From the NCBI GenBank assembly GCA_963971405.1, contig OZ020485.1, positions 12,896,001 through 12,960,000 of the forward strand: a stretch of 64,000 nucleotides of DNA. The letters run 5' to 3'. The stretch's first letter is position 1; each line of letters opens with the position of its first letter. The stretch is from Psococerastis gibbosa. Taxonomy: Eukaryota > Arthropoda > Insecta > Psocodea > Psocidae. A program made the translations under genes and the position numbers. Below the pieces are notes generated by a model that saw only the letters and a program-made list of their open reading frames with translations, searched no databases and was not told the origin of the DNA. This document shows positions 35,601 to 50,600 of the stretch, piece by piece.

Positions 35601-38600
35601 CATAAAAAGGCCTTCAGGACATAATTTCCTGGTTTGTTGATAAATATACCGGGTCCTCTGTTAAAAGTTGAACCTTCCTATTGTGGAACAGTGCAATCAA
35701 TGAAATGCCGCTCAGTGATCAATAATTCAGCATTATTCGAAATAACACGATTCCACGGGTTTCCAATCATTCTGAATACCCCTACTTTTGTAGCTTAGTA
35801 GAATTACCAATTAGGTACTTCGGAAACCAACCGTATAATCACTAAGGGTAGCTACCACCATTGATAGTGAAGCTACGGACAGTAGAAACCACAGGAATCC
35901 GCCAAGTTTTTTCCTATTCCTATGAATGGCGGCTTTCCTTCGGATTCCACTTTTCGAATCCTTACCAACGACAGTGGGATCCACCCTCAAGCGTAGCGTT
36001 AATAATTGACATAATATTACCGTTAATCAAAATTTAACTGCATTTTTGTTTTGTACCGTATATGAGGATTAGGACGCGTTGAAGCTCATTTTAGGCTAAA
36101 TACATAATAGTTACAGTATGTATCTGCCACACCACCTGCGATTTTTATGTATCGCAGGTCAATGGTTATGGGGATTTATGTAAATTATTATAATAATAAA
36201 ATGAGGAACTTTAGGCATTTTCATACACTTACCTTAGGTCTAAGAGTATTTCCAACTAGGAAACGTTTAGGGCCGCGCCCACCACGATAAAGATGGGACT
36301 GGGCCTTACAGCCGTTCCCACAAGCCTCGATCTCATTCCTTCGGGTAAAGGTAAGCCTGCTTGTATCGAGTTGTGCATAGTTTTACAAGTACAAAGCCCT
36401 ATCGACAACTTGATGCATGCCAAGTTGAGTCCACGATAACAGAGCCTGCTCCAAACTGAGGCAAACTTGGTAGTGTGCACAGCGTTGGCAGGGGAACATG
36501 TTTGAGACTATACCAGTCAGTCTGAGTGCGTGTCGAGTTCTGGTCACCTCCGAATTAATAGTGTGACTTCACTATGTTCCCCAAGTGGTTCGGAATCCAC
36601 TATAATCAGGAGGTCCAACCTGTCAGTCGACTCCCCTTCTCCCCGAGGTGAAGGAGTCTGCCCTTAGGGTGCCTCAAGTTAATAAACAGACTCGCTCCCC
36701 CCGTCAGGCTGACAAGGTTGCTTCAAACAGAAATGCTGAACGCAGGCGTTGGAAAACAAACAAACAACAACTTGATACATGCCATTGGTAAGCTTACCTT
36801 AGGGTAATATTTACCAGCAGTAACCTTTACTGAAGTTGTTGGGAACGGCCAAACCAGAATTCTATTGTATCTAGGTTGTGTATGACAATGCAATTTTAGC
36901 TTAGCACGGATGCTGACTTGATCGTCAGTCCTCCAGCTGCCCAATTTGTCCCTAAAGTCTCTCATCACTAAAAGGCATGAAATATTTGGCACTTTATAGG
37001 CTTCGAAAAAGTCTGGTCTTAATGCTTGCCGTGTGTTGTGAATGGCCACTAATTTGCATGCATGCGCTTCGCTTTGCTTTGTGTTACTCTTTTACTGGCT
37101 GATTTCTTCGTACCTTTTTTAATTTTTTATTTCAGGAGCTGTATAAGCATACCTGCGGATTTTTTTCATACTTCCTCCCCTCCCATCTGGATATTTTGTG
37201 ACTGTTTATTTTTAATTGAAGACGTTTCCGGAAATTTTGGAGCGAATTGGGCATTCCCCTGTCGGGTTGTTTGAAAGTCAAATTTTGCCGGCAAAACTGA
37301 TCGTGAATTGAATTGAATTGCATTGAGAAAACAAAAACAAAAGGCAAACAATAAGACTATACAAAGTCTTCTTTTCATGCTAACCCTAAAAAACAAAAAT
37401 ATTGTATTTATTGATAAATGCTTAGAGTAAAATAGAGAAAAAACAAGAGAGGAAAAAGAAATGATGATATATGTATATACGGAAAAAGTTCCATTACAGT
37501 TTTTAGACATAATTTTTATTTCATTATGGGGCTGTCAGTAATTACCACTTCAATTATAGAAGGCCTGGGAGTTACAGTATTCTCGCACCTTCCCCAACTG
37601 CGGCCACATGGTTTTATATGTCAAGATGTAGAGGGGCATTTCTTCATATGGTTAAAAAATACAATTCTTAGTGCAGTTTGAAGATATTTCATAATTACCA
37701 TAAAACATAAAATACACGACCGGTTTCGGCTCACCCCATCGTCATGACTAAGAATTTTATTTATTTTTACCATGAGTGACAGTAAGTTTTACAAAGTTAA
37801 TAAAGAGACCATTGTTTACATTGATATTTCTTCTATTTAATGGCATTGTTAATTGCTGATAAAATTAATTGTTAATAAAAATGGCATATTTAATTGGCAT
37901 CGTTGATTGCTCCACGGTCTTTATTTCATGTGAAATTTGACTTGACGTGTCCAATTCCGTCTTCATATGATTATGGCACTTTAAAACACATTTTCTGGTA
38001 ACGCCTTCAATTTGTTGTTGTTGTTTTGTTCCTGTTGGTAGTGTTATTGATGCGATGCTTTGCTGCGACTTAGCTCTCGGGGTTAAACCCTAGTCTATAA
38101 ACTTTCTTACCTTTCTAACGTTTTCTACTACTTTTGCATTAAAATCAGGCTGAACGTATTGTATATCGACCATTTTGGTATTATTGCCGAGTTTATTTAT
38201 GGGTTTACGTCAGCTGGTTGATATGCTGTGTCTCAGAACGACTTTAATGTTATGTAAAAACGTAGGAAGTTTATAAACGGTGTATTGTTCTTTTACTACA
38301 AACTGTACTTGCTATCTGCTATGCGCTGTACAGATTGTACAGGATTATTGTAATTATTGCTTAAACAATTCAGGCAATTTGATATCAGTGTTTCATTTTT
38401 GCCGCGCCGTAGTGTTTGTTTTTTGAAGTACCAAATTTAGCAGGGATTGTAAGATACCTAAACTCATTAAAAATACTATTTATTTCTAGATAAATTTATT
38501 GGACATGATTTTTAATTAGTTTTGTTTTTAATTATGTTCAAGAAGATCATAATCGCGATATTTTATAAAATGGCATAAGTCGCTTGAACCGTTTCTTTCG

Positions 38601-41600
38601 CTCTTATAGGATCGATGCAGTATAGCCATTAACAGTAGTTTCAAAACATCAATAGTTATTCGAACTAAGTTATTTTTACTTAATTAAATTGAATTTTCTG
38701 TTGTACATAGTATTATACTATAATATTAACTGTAGCTTTTTACCTAATATCACTTAATATTTTTATGCTTTTTGCACTACCCTAGTCGCTGACACAAACT
38801 GACATATTTAAAAATCGCCTAGGCCTATTCTAAATTAAATTCTGTGCAAAAGAAATATTGATAGGCGTCATTTTTTCATGAAAATTGAGCCTTTTTTATT
38901 TTTGTATGTCCTGAATCAAACTATCAAGGGGAATGGAACCTTGTGGGTTTTGCTTATATATATTAATTAGTACTACAATAAAGTTACATTTTAAATAAAT
39001 CGTCGAAGCCCAAATCTAGTTACTGACCGACAGACAGACGTTTCGTAAAAACCACTTCTTTTGTTCCTGGGACCTTAAAGGTCCGTTGGAATCTCGAAAT
39101 CGATAATTTCATATTCTTAATATTATAATTATATATATTATATAATAATATTATTAATATTTAATTTAGTTTACTTCATTAGAGGTAATCACATACATGT
39201 GGCAAAGTATGAAACGTAGAAATCGAAATTAAAAAATTTACAGATTCCATTGCCACATGTTTCTTTGTTTGCGTTTACAGTTCTATTGTTATTTTGAACT
39301 CTCCTATTGTTTCTCCAATAGCCAATACTATGTACATTTCAACATATTTTGAGCAGTCTAGGTACCTACCATACTAAATGACATGTGTCAGCGAGTTCTG
39401 TTGTAAAAAAATTTGAATTTGGCGCTTTTTCTAAGCTTTGTATATTGTAGTAGAAGTTCAAGGCTGTTAGCTGAATTGAGGTATGTCGTAGCAGAGCAGT
39501 TTGCAGCGTGGGAATGCCTGGTACTTATGTTGATGTTTTATACCATAGCACGAGGGTGGTATTAGCCCTACTGAGTCGATGACGCGCGCCCTCATCTCCG
39601 ATGACCCCAGGCAAGCCCCCAACGGACCCGTTCAGCTGGGGTAGGTATTTCTAGCCTTCTCCCTCTGTCATCTGTTACGCACTGCAATAAGGGACGACTT
39701 TCCAAATTTTTAGTAAACAAAGGCTGACTTTTTGTTTTTGGTTAGGCCTTAGGCTTCGCTAAAAGGAGCATCAACTTAAGGAAGAGATTTCATATATAAT
39801 TTGTAAACAAGGATTTGGTCGTGTTGTGGCAGGAGAAATTAAATTAGTTGTCAAAAATACACGACCATTCCTTGTTAACAAATTAATTAGAAATCTGTGA
39901 CCTAGTTTACTTACATTTGTAAGTAGACACTACAATAAATGTGCATTTTAATCCAATCGTCGGAGCCGTTTCAGCTAAATAATGTTGTTATTGTTTTTGG
40001 GGCATTTGCCCCCAAAATAACGTTATCCAAAAAATTAAAAGAAAAAAAAATATTTTAGAAAGAAAGAAAATTGTCCTTATTTTCCATAAGGGCGAATTTT
40101 GGGTTTCGGTCCACTCTTACAATTAACCCATGTGAATGAATTTCATCGAATCACCCGAATTTCATCAAATTTTCGTTTTAGTTTGGCCACAAATCGAGAA
40201 AGAGACAAACCGACCGGTAGACAGACATTTCGTTAAAAAAACAACACTTGGGTTCCTGGGACCCCCTATACATGAGAAAGCGAAAAATACGAGTTCTCTT
40301 AGTAAATTACCATTTTCGGACCTGATAAATTATGGCTTTATAAAAACGCGATGAAGTTCATTATACCGATTTTATAGGATAACAATATGCCCGTAAATAG
40401 TTGCGCCTGGAGAAAATGTTTTTTATTTTATTAAATCTTCAAAGACTATTCTTAGATGATTGCACTCATTGCAGCCGTGGATCGAGAAATATTATTATTA
40501 TTATTTTTTAAACCGGTCACTCTTTGTTTTCAAAAAATTTGGAACGTTTTAGCTTAAGATGAGATGATCATGATCACGAACTGAGGCAGCAAACCTAAGT
40601 TTTGACAAACTTTTTCCAAATTAAAAACTTTTTGAGTTAGAGGAGATGGTAGACATACAACATACGTACAGTAGGTATATATCGTAAATGCCCAAAATCC
40701 GATAAGTTGCGGGTATTTGATAATATTATGAAAGTTTAATATAAGTATTGTGGACGAAGATGAGGACGGCCAATGCTAACCAAGTCTGCCAAGACCTCAA
40801 AAGTTTAGGGGAAACTGCAGCCGGTGCACAGAACCGCAAAGGGCCGTATCGCTGACCCCACCGAGGGACAGAAGCGAGGGCAAAAGAAAAAGAAGGATTC
40901 GATCCAAGAAAAATTGGAAAGTGTATTGCCTAAATTCAGATTCAATTGTATACTTCAACAAAACCAATCCAAATATTTCTTCGATTGAATAAATATTAGA
41001 GTGTGAAATCAGGGCAATTCAACTCATTTTTCAAAATTTTCCCCCAACGGTGACAAATATCCTGCTTTTTTATAATGCAAAATGAGTGGGCCAATCATTA
41101 AAATGATGCGTAAACTAGTTATCTGTAATTTTTGAATTATGGGATGTAAAATGCGTTTTACACTTAAAAAAATTTCTTAGTAACTTCAGAAAAAATAAAC
41201 TTACCGGATTTACACATTTATTTTGTCTATCTACCATCTCTTTAAAGTCTATTTGCAGTATTTATGTTATGATGCCGCTAATACCCGAGCTGCAGCCTGC
41301 AGCCTGATCGAGGCGATTGTAATACCGGTATTTATTTAATCCCCTGGTAATAAAAATGTAAACAAGACAATTTTTTAATAGAAAGTGCTATTCAAAACTT
41401 GTTTGTTTACAGTTATAATCCTAGGGTATTTATTTAACCCCGGTATTTATTTAATCCCCTGGTAATAAAAATGTAAACAAGATAATTTTATAATATATAT
41501 TATATATATATATTTATAGAAAACCTCTGCTGCAGCTGCAGATCGAGGCGATTATAATACCGGGGTTAAATAAATACCCTAGGATTATAACTGTAAACAA

Positions 41601-44600
41601 ACAAATTTTGAATAGCACTTTCTATTATAAAATTATCTTGTTTACATTTTTATTACCAGGGGATTAAATAAATACCGGGGTTAAATAAATACCCTAGGAT
41701 TATAACTGTAAACAAACAAATTTTGAATAACACTTTCCATTATAAAATTATCTTGTTTACATTTTTTATACCAGGGGATTAAATAAATACCGGTATTATA
41801 ATCGCCTCGATCAGGCTGCAGGCTGCAGGTTGGGGAATCAGAGAGAGAAAGACATGGAAAAATGGACAGTCTATTTTTTCATGTTTTCCTTTCTATTCGT
41901 ATAACTAAGAACCTGTCTTCTTATACACCCTACATCTGCAATTCCGTGCAACTAAGTTCACATATTATATAGGCGACTATTCCACTGACCTCGTTTTTCA
42001 TAATGCAAGTGCATGACGTGGTGGCAGAAATGAAATGAAAAAACGACTTTATTGCAAACAAAAGGCGAACAATAAGACTATAAAGTCTTGTTTTCATGCT
42101 AACCGTAAACAGACATCATTAATAAGTCTCTACCATATTATAACTTAATTTATAATAGATAAGTTAAGTATCTACATTATAGTCTCCTTAAAATATGACA
42201 GAGACTTATTAATGATGTCAGCTACCACGTCATGCACTTGCATTATGAAAAACGTGGTCGGTGCAATAGCCGCCATAGCAAACATTGTGGTAACACGATG
42301 CCCCGGCAAGGCACAGAATGTGGGTTTCAATCCCGCCAGTCCAGAATTTCCTTGATTCTCGATTCATAACAGATTTCATTATTCATTTCCTATCAGCATT
42401 TCCGGTATGAATTCCTTATTGAAACATAAAAGATATTATAGTAGCAGTGCTTTATGTCAAGAACTTCCCTGCTTTGTACCTATAGCGCCCATGTACAGAA
42501 CATATGCATTTTTTAATTGCTTGCTTTTATATATGGTAGGATGTTTATCTGGTTGAAAATGGTAACTCAAAATTTTTTAATTGGTTTTTTTTGAACTATT
42601 TGGTCCTGCGTTAAAAAGCAAGCAATGGTGAATGCTGATTTCCCGCGGGTTCGCATAATTGCAGCACGAGCGCAGAAACGTAATTTATCATTATTAAGAA
42701 AGAATCTGAAAACTTAAGTTGATTTGTAATTATGAACAAGCAAGTAAACTTATTCACTATTTTTTCTATCCTGTGTAATAGTGGAGATCCGGTATTAAGA
42801 ATATCTACCATCATCTGCTGTTATTTGATTTTGATAAACATAATTTGAGAGATATGTATGTGCAGAATCCTAATTTTTACTTATTTTGGCTATACCAGTC
42901 GACCGTCATGATACTGATAATGTAATCCCCGATTGCCTATCGAAATAGCGTAGCTTATGTACCTAATATATTTTAATAACTACGCTGAGTTGAGCCATAC
43001 GTCACAGCAGGAAAATCATGGTAAGTTTACTGACGCATACTGTGCAAGTGTTAAGCGATCAAGTCATCTTACAATTAATGATACATGCGATGCAAGCTTT
43101 CGTATATCTGTATATATTATTTGTGAGATGACTTGTTTGTGTAACACTTGCGCAGTATGCCCCAGTCAACTTACAGTGATTTTTCGACTCAACTAGGCTC
43201 AACTCAGCGTAGTTTTACTATAATAATATCTCTTTGAAGGGATTGAAATGTTTGGGAAGACGTTTTCATGTAAAACGCTTCTGTGCTCGTGTTGTTACCC
43301 GGTTTTACAGTGCATTCAGGTGCGCGAGGAGTACACTGTGTAAGTATTACTTATTGGGTGTCGTTACTTTGGCATGTACAAAGTTGTGGTCCATATCGCG
43401 CATGCGCTGTACAGTATATTTTAAAGTTAGTTGTATGTTTATTTAACTTACTGCCTTTATAATGATACAGAGTTAAGTTGCATTGAAATGGGATTGCCTA
43501 CTTTTTGAGATTATTCTCAGAATGAAACTACTACTATACTTAGCAATAACATGTCATTGATTTTCGAGGGACTATGTACTGTCGATGCAAGTTAACGCCA
43601 ACGCCACTCGTTTTTTGTACAAAGTCAAATTTCACAGTAGATATTCTTTGTAGAGCTAGAAAAAATATTTCTCGACATTTTGATACATGACATGCAACCG
43701 TTACCTACTGACACCGATTAATATAAACCAATATTGAGAATTGAAATGCACAAAAATAATTCCAAATTCGAAGCATCCATGCCTTAAATTTCTTATTAGT
43801 ATTGCTCGCTTTATCTGTACTTCAAAGAGTATTCTGTAATTTTTTCTATCTACAGTAAGTATTTTATATGTTCGATCTCTGGTCACACACAATTATGTCA
43901 CAAAGTCAATGTACAATGTTAATTAAAGAGACTACTAGAAAGATTATTAACTATATAGCTAGATTGCTTATCTCAGCCTATTTTTATAACAATGTCAACT
44001 CTTCTCTCTCTGATTATTAATTTACATTTAACTGTTTTCCTATCAATTTCAATGCAGCTTAATGAGCTTAAATTATTATTTATGGCCCTATAGTAATTAT
44101 ATCTCGCCGGGTTAATTTGGATTTAAAGATTATGGTGCAGAGTTGAAGCTGGCATCTTAAAACAGCTCCCAACACTGTAAAATATGATAAGCGTTAAAAT
44201 TTCGAAGGTGTTTGCCCCTGCATTTACCCGCACATACAGTATAATATAACTAGTCAGGCCCGGCTTTCGCACGTTTGATTTGTCATTGCTGGTAAACAAG
44301 CCACTGCTTGTTAATTGCCGCTTCAATTCAGAGTGGGCGTGTAGTACCGTGGAAACAATACCAAGCCGTTGGTGCATAGGGAAGATTCAATTGGCCACAA
44401 GGCCTACGTCGTATAAAAACCTTACTAAAATTTCTCAGACTTTATTTTTCCGGTTACTTCACTAAAAGTTGTGAAGTACGATATGTTTAGTACGGTCTAA
44501 TAATGCTTTGCCCCACGCAAATTTATTAGCACGTGGACCTTACTCTAGTTAAAAAATGGTTGCCCAATCGCCAATTATCGGCAAGAATGGAACGGCGCTT

Positions 44601-47600
44601 GTCGAAATCAACCATGGGTGCCTTTTGAAAGAACCTGCTACGAGTGAACTCGTACAAGCATTCCTATTTATAAATTAGTATGGGTACCGTAATATGTAAC
44701 CATGAACGTAAAAACCACTTCTTTGGTTCCTGGGACCTCAAATTATATAAAATTTCGACTATCACATTGCTTTCCTTCTACTATTGTAGGCATAAATAAG
44801 AAAGCAATGAACCCCATTACAATTCTGCTACTGATAACCTACGTTCCATTTTGGTTGTCTGTGGAAAAAAATAATCCATGCTCATAACGGATGTTAAAAG
44901 TAGCTCTGTCTTGAGTACGGTACTGTTTTGGATGTTGTGGTCAGTAACTTGCCCAATAGCATCATTATTATCGTCAACAGTAGGGAGGGAATTATACCAA
45001 TTATGAACTCAGACACATTATTAATAATTTTGAATAATATTTTTTACGGTGAGGGAGTATGTTCCTTTTGTAAATATTGTATATCTGTCAGTACATCTTT
45101 AAGTTTTCAGTGATTACACATGTGATAGCCTTAGAGCTCATTCGAAAATCGGCTAATAGTGAGTCTGTTAAGTGTCAGTTAAAATCGGTGAACGGATCTA
45201 ATGCATTCTTATTCTATGTTGTGCTAGATGCCGACACGTTACGCCCACTAGGTGATTCCTGAGTGTCAATGGGTTTATATTAATATAATAATTAATACCG
45301 GGCTTTGAACGCACCATAAGAAGAACAGAGCGAATGTGGAGCTCTTTATCGATGCTCATCATCTTAAGAGACTTGTTAAAGCGAGTAGTATTCACATGTG
45401 ACATCACTGACTTATTTAAGATGTACACCTACAGTACGTGCGTGGAGTGATGTTTGGCACAATGTGCATGATTCAGGGCAAGCATTGAAGACCATAACGC
45501 GAAATAAAACAAAAAATGGACCACAAGTCAAATTTGTTTTAAAACCATACATGTTAAAAAAAAAAAAACACTTGAGCATTTATAGGGTTGTTTACTTTAA
45601 TTTTAATGATTACGGGATGTTTACTGGCATTAATGTTAAAGCAATGTCATCCTTTTTGGCCTTAGGTCGTCTGCAATGGAGAACTTTCCTATAGGATTAT
45701 CAAAGCCTTGCTGTGATTGCCGCGGTGCATCCCTATACTTACCTTATAGAAACAGGCCATCGTATCACTTTCATCATTAAACGCTCTGATTGGTTGGGCG
45801 TATTTCCTAATAGTAAAGTATAGGGATGCACCGTACTAAGCATTCATTAAACTGCGAATTTTATTTCCATATTTCCAATTTTGCGAGGAAATTTTAGCAT
45901 TAACTTTATTTATTTATTATACATTTTTTATTTACTAAATCCTGATTCTTAAAGCTTTTGCTTTAACATACCGTATTTTACATCTACTGTATTTAGTCTA
46001 TGGCCCTACCCTGACCTCCAATTTTTCACAGTTTAGTTTCTAATGTTGTCTGTGCGGTTATATAGGTTTGTCGCGGGCGTGATACTGCGCGAACGAGTAC
46101 CAGCCTTCGAGCGGATGCTGTGGAGAGCATGCCGCGGAAATGTGTTCCTGAGACAGGCGGAAATTGAAACTTCTCTCGAAGATCCGTCGTCGGCTGATCA
46201 AGTGTACAAGTCAGTGTTCGTGATCTTCTTCCAAGGTGACCAGCTGAAGACAAGGGTCAAGAAGATCTGTGAGGGTTTCCGCGCGACGCTGTACCCCTGT
46301 CCGGAGTCTCCTACCGACCGTCGGGAGATGGCTATGGGCGTCATGACGCGAATCGAAGATCTGAACACGGTAAGGCAAGGTTCGGTACACACAGGCCTTT
46401 GACGTCGACGTTAGACGCTGAGAAATTTATCATTGGAGTAAATGGGCTTGATGAATGATCTGTGCGGAATCACAGTCTACTTCAGGGACAAACACACCAT
46501 TCGTAGCGTAGTGGTACGGACTCTGACTTTCACCCGAAAGGTTGTTGGTTCGAGTCCCACACTGGCTACATTTTCTGGCCATGCTTCGGAGGGCATGTAA
46601 AGCTGGCGGACCCGGGCCTTCCTAGTTGAGTGTAAGAGAGGGCTTTATAGCCCTAACGCCGCTAGGTTGGCTTTGTACTAGAGACAAAAAAGTCCTTATT
46701 TATTTATTCGTCTTATCGTCTTTTGTCGTAGTCAAATCTGTACAGTCGTGGCAAATCTGTGTTAAAAAGAGGTACATATCATGTGTCAAATTGCCCCCGA
46801 ATAAATTCTTCTGTGTGTCCATATTTCATGAGATAATTGATGTTTACACTGAAAAGGCTTCCCCCCCTTCCGATTGTCTCTTAAGTACTTAAAGCCCTTG
46901 CTTCTTTGTTAGAAACCCCGTAAAAGGGCTCTTCGGCCTAATTAAATAATTAAATAAATTATCTTCTTTATGTGTCGCTCGAGACGCTTTGTATCAGGAG
47001 CGGCTGTTGGTTATACGACACATGGGTGACAAAGGTCAACACGGATTGCGGGACCCATTCGAAATTCCTTACTTCTGTATGGATCCATTCCAACCTGAGG
47101 AATGTCGTACTTAGGTTAAGAGGTTATGAGAAAATCTGCCACCCCCCACTAAGCGTTTCTGGTTCAAAAAGTCGAATTTGTATGAAATGTCGATTTAATG
47201 GTTGATAAACGGGAGTAGATCTTGAGTAGGCTGTATACTGTACTCCCCCGACAGTGGAGAGGTTCTAAAAGGATTTGTATTGGTGCACACAGGTGTTGGG
47301 GCAGACGAATGACCATCGTCATCGCGTTCTAGTGGCTGCTGCTAAAAACATCAAGAATTGGTTCATCAAAGTGCGCAAAATAAAGGCCATCTACCACACA
47401 CTGAACCTGTTCAATCTCGATGTAACGCAGAAGTGTTTGATTGCTGAGTGCTGGGTGCCCATTCTCGACATGGAGTCCATACAGCTTGCTCTGCGCCGCG
47501 GAACTGTAAGTTTATTTATTTTTGCTTACCTATTTTTAAGTCAGTAAATGGAAAGCTTTGTGATGGCCGAAATTTTCGATTTCGAGATGTCAGTGGATTT

Positions 47601-50600
47601 ACACGTTTTTGACGTCCCAGGAACACAAATAAAACTGGATTTAAAGACATGCCTGTTTGTGGGTTGGTTCGTTGATTTGTAGACAAACTACTTGGTGGAT
47701 TTTGATGAAATGTGGCATGCACGTTCACAAAAATCATATTTTGTGTCCATTTTTTGTCATATGTGTTGATCAACAATAACTAACAGCCATCTTAGTGAAA
47801 TTATAAGACAAACTGACACCCTTGAGACGGCTCCACTATCAGTTTTTTGTTGATGCAAAAAGTCAAATTTCACAGGAAGTGTCGATTGCAATAAAATAAG
47901 AGTAAATAATGAGTTTTCTTCTATTACTGAGGCAACACTAAACTAAGAAGGCAAGGGACCGCCCCTCCTATCGATATAGGCATGCCTGTATTCCCCAAGT
48001 GTTTTAAATTGCTTAGTAATTTGTTCACAATTATTCCGTCCTTCCGCTAAACGTAACTGTGTAGGCTAATTCAGATTTTTCGTTTGCAGGAACGTAGTGG
48101 CAGCTCCGTGCCTCCCATTTTAAACAGGATGGACACCTTCGAAGATCCTCCAACATACAACCGAACAAATAAGTTTACAAGCGCGTTTCAACACTTGATC
48201 GACGCCTATGGTGTGGCCAACTATCGTGAGGTAAGAAGCATTACATTGCAATAATGTATCGTATATGTAGGTTTTAACAAAAAAAAAGAAAAAAATATTT
48301 GAGTCTAATAACATCGACATAAATAAAACACTAGTTTAGAGCGTACTGTTTTAAGGCTGCGAGACATGGCCCATCTACGAAAAAGACATGAAGTTGGAAG
48401 CGTTCGAAATATGGTGCTATAAAAGAATACTAAAAATTTCATAGAGAGACCACATAACAAACGAAGAGGTTCTCCAACGGATAAACGAAAGAAGGACCCT
48501 AATTACCTTAATATCGGTCGCCCAATTAAGGCGTGCGCGGAAGACCTCAAGCAAGGGTCCAGGACAGAGCGGAATGGAGAAGAAGATGGAAAGATTTGCT
48601 GCAAACCAATTGATAAATAATAATTAATAGATAATAAGATAATACTCGGGAAACTGGAGCTGCTTATAGGTGATGATTCGGCACCTAGACACTCTAAACT
48701 GTTTATAAGGAACCCAGCAGAAGACAACGGACTGCTTCAAATAGATAGAGATCGTACAACTACAAGAATGATTACTGCTTTACTGACTGGCCCTGATTCT
48801 GATTTCACATAAACTGGCTCAACAGGCTAAGTGACACTAAGTGCAGATGGTGCAGCCGGCAGACTGAGACGGTAGAGCACATACTTTGTGAATGTCCCTC
48901 GTTCACTATGCTGAGGTATAAGCATCTTATATGCTTCGCTTCCTCTAATCTTCACTCATTTATGGAAGTGCCTTGAGTACTCGCGCGATCACTTCCTTGA
49001 ACCTGGGAGGAAAGTTCCAATTAATTTATAAATGTTAAATTGTTGTTAAAATGTTAAAAAGCACCAGTACATTATTTGCCTCAGGGTCCTTGTTCGAGCT
49101 GTTCGATGGGCGAAAGCCTACGCCAGTGAACTAAAACTATAATAATAACAATAATACTAGTAGGTGGTGATAATGATTTGTTTGCAGATGAACCCGGCAC
49201 CATATACCATCATCACATTCCCATTTCTGTTTGCCGTCATGTTCGGTGATACCGGCCATGGTATCATAATGGCGGCCTTCGCGGCATGGATGGTTATCAA
49301 GGAGAAGCCTCTACAAGCGAAAAAATCGGACAGTGAGGTATGTAGAGAGGCAGCTCTACTAGACTAGGCAGAATGTGCAAAGCGAAGGGATTCATTCCAA
49401 ATTTGAAAGTTTGAATTTATAAGCTGTCATAATACGCTATAGATTTTGTGAAATTCTGTAAAAACGGGTGAATCGGGACCAAGCGTCTCTGTTAGTTTTG
49501 AAGCCAAAATATAGTTTTCATAGGAGTGGATTTTTATTCCTTTGGTTTCCTCGAAATGGCCGCCTTAGCCTCTATGCTTAGCACTGCTCCGGCCATAGTT
49601 TCTTCCGCGGAAGGTGGCCATTTTGAATAAATTATGCACGCGAGTTTTTGGTACTTATGAAAATCCGTGTCTTTTTGATAGTATTTTATATAAATAAACT
49701 GTTCACCTTTCGATGTAAGGTATTTGTACAATTTTTCTCTTTTTTTTAAGCAGCAATCATTTCAACAATATAATAAATTGTTTAGAAATCAATTAGAAAT
49801 GACATTTCTGCGCCCCTTCAATATTTGACCTACATTTCAGATTTGGAACATCTTCTTTGGGGGACGGTACATTATTCTCTTGATGGGCATCTTCTCTTGC
49901 TACACCGGGCTAATCTACAATGACGTGTTTTCTAAGTCCATGAACATCTTCGGCTCATCTTGGACCGTTCATTATGACAATTCCACTATAAGGTCAAATG
50001 AGGTAAGCGTGCGTTATGTATAGTAGAGATTAGTATAAACCGTAGCGTAGTTTTGAAACCAGGTGGGCAAGGATGCCATATAATGAAGCTGCAAAAAGTT
50101 GTGACCGAGATTGATTAAGGTTGAATGTTCTCGCCATAAGCTAAATACAGTCAAAATAAGGCTATTTATATTTCCAGGGACCCAAGGTCATGTGCGCAGA
50201 ACTTACTGCGCTTAAATTCTTTTGTCAGGGGGGGGGGGTAGTAGTGTAGCTGATGAAAGAAAATTCAGAAGTCTTTACTAGCATTAGAGTTGAGTGGAGC
50301 ATTTCTATGCTCAACTAAGCTGAAATTTTTCTCCTTAACTTTATCAGCGAATCCCAAGAGGAAATCTTCCCCGGGGGAAAATGAAAAGATAGGCGAGAAA
50401 TAATGGGGTTTTACGCATTAAAGTTTACATGGGATGAAACACTTGCAGGTCTGATGGGAGTTGGTAAGTTTGTGAGGCGGTTGTTGAGTGACGAATAATA
50501 GTGACTAATAGTGAAGCAAGCAAACAATACTTTTTTTTAATACTTATGGAGTCAACGCGTAATGGATTTCACTAATTTAGTAATTTAAAAAATTACTAAC

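Noticed and set aside
37062-37510. Overlapping open frames on both strands
   Set aside because: Low-complexity, T-rich; no domain, and located inside a large intron.
46500-46575. Possible functional tRNA gene
   Set aside because: A and B boxes are present, but no full acceptor and anticodon stems form, and the same unit recurs with a common body and tail, so it is a SINE head.
50040-50260. GTAGCGTAG...G-run region as a hAT-like MITE
   Set aside because: A G run alone is not evidence. No matching inverted ends or target duplication could be fixed.
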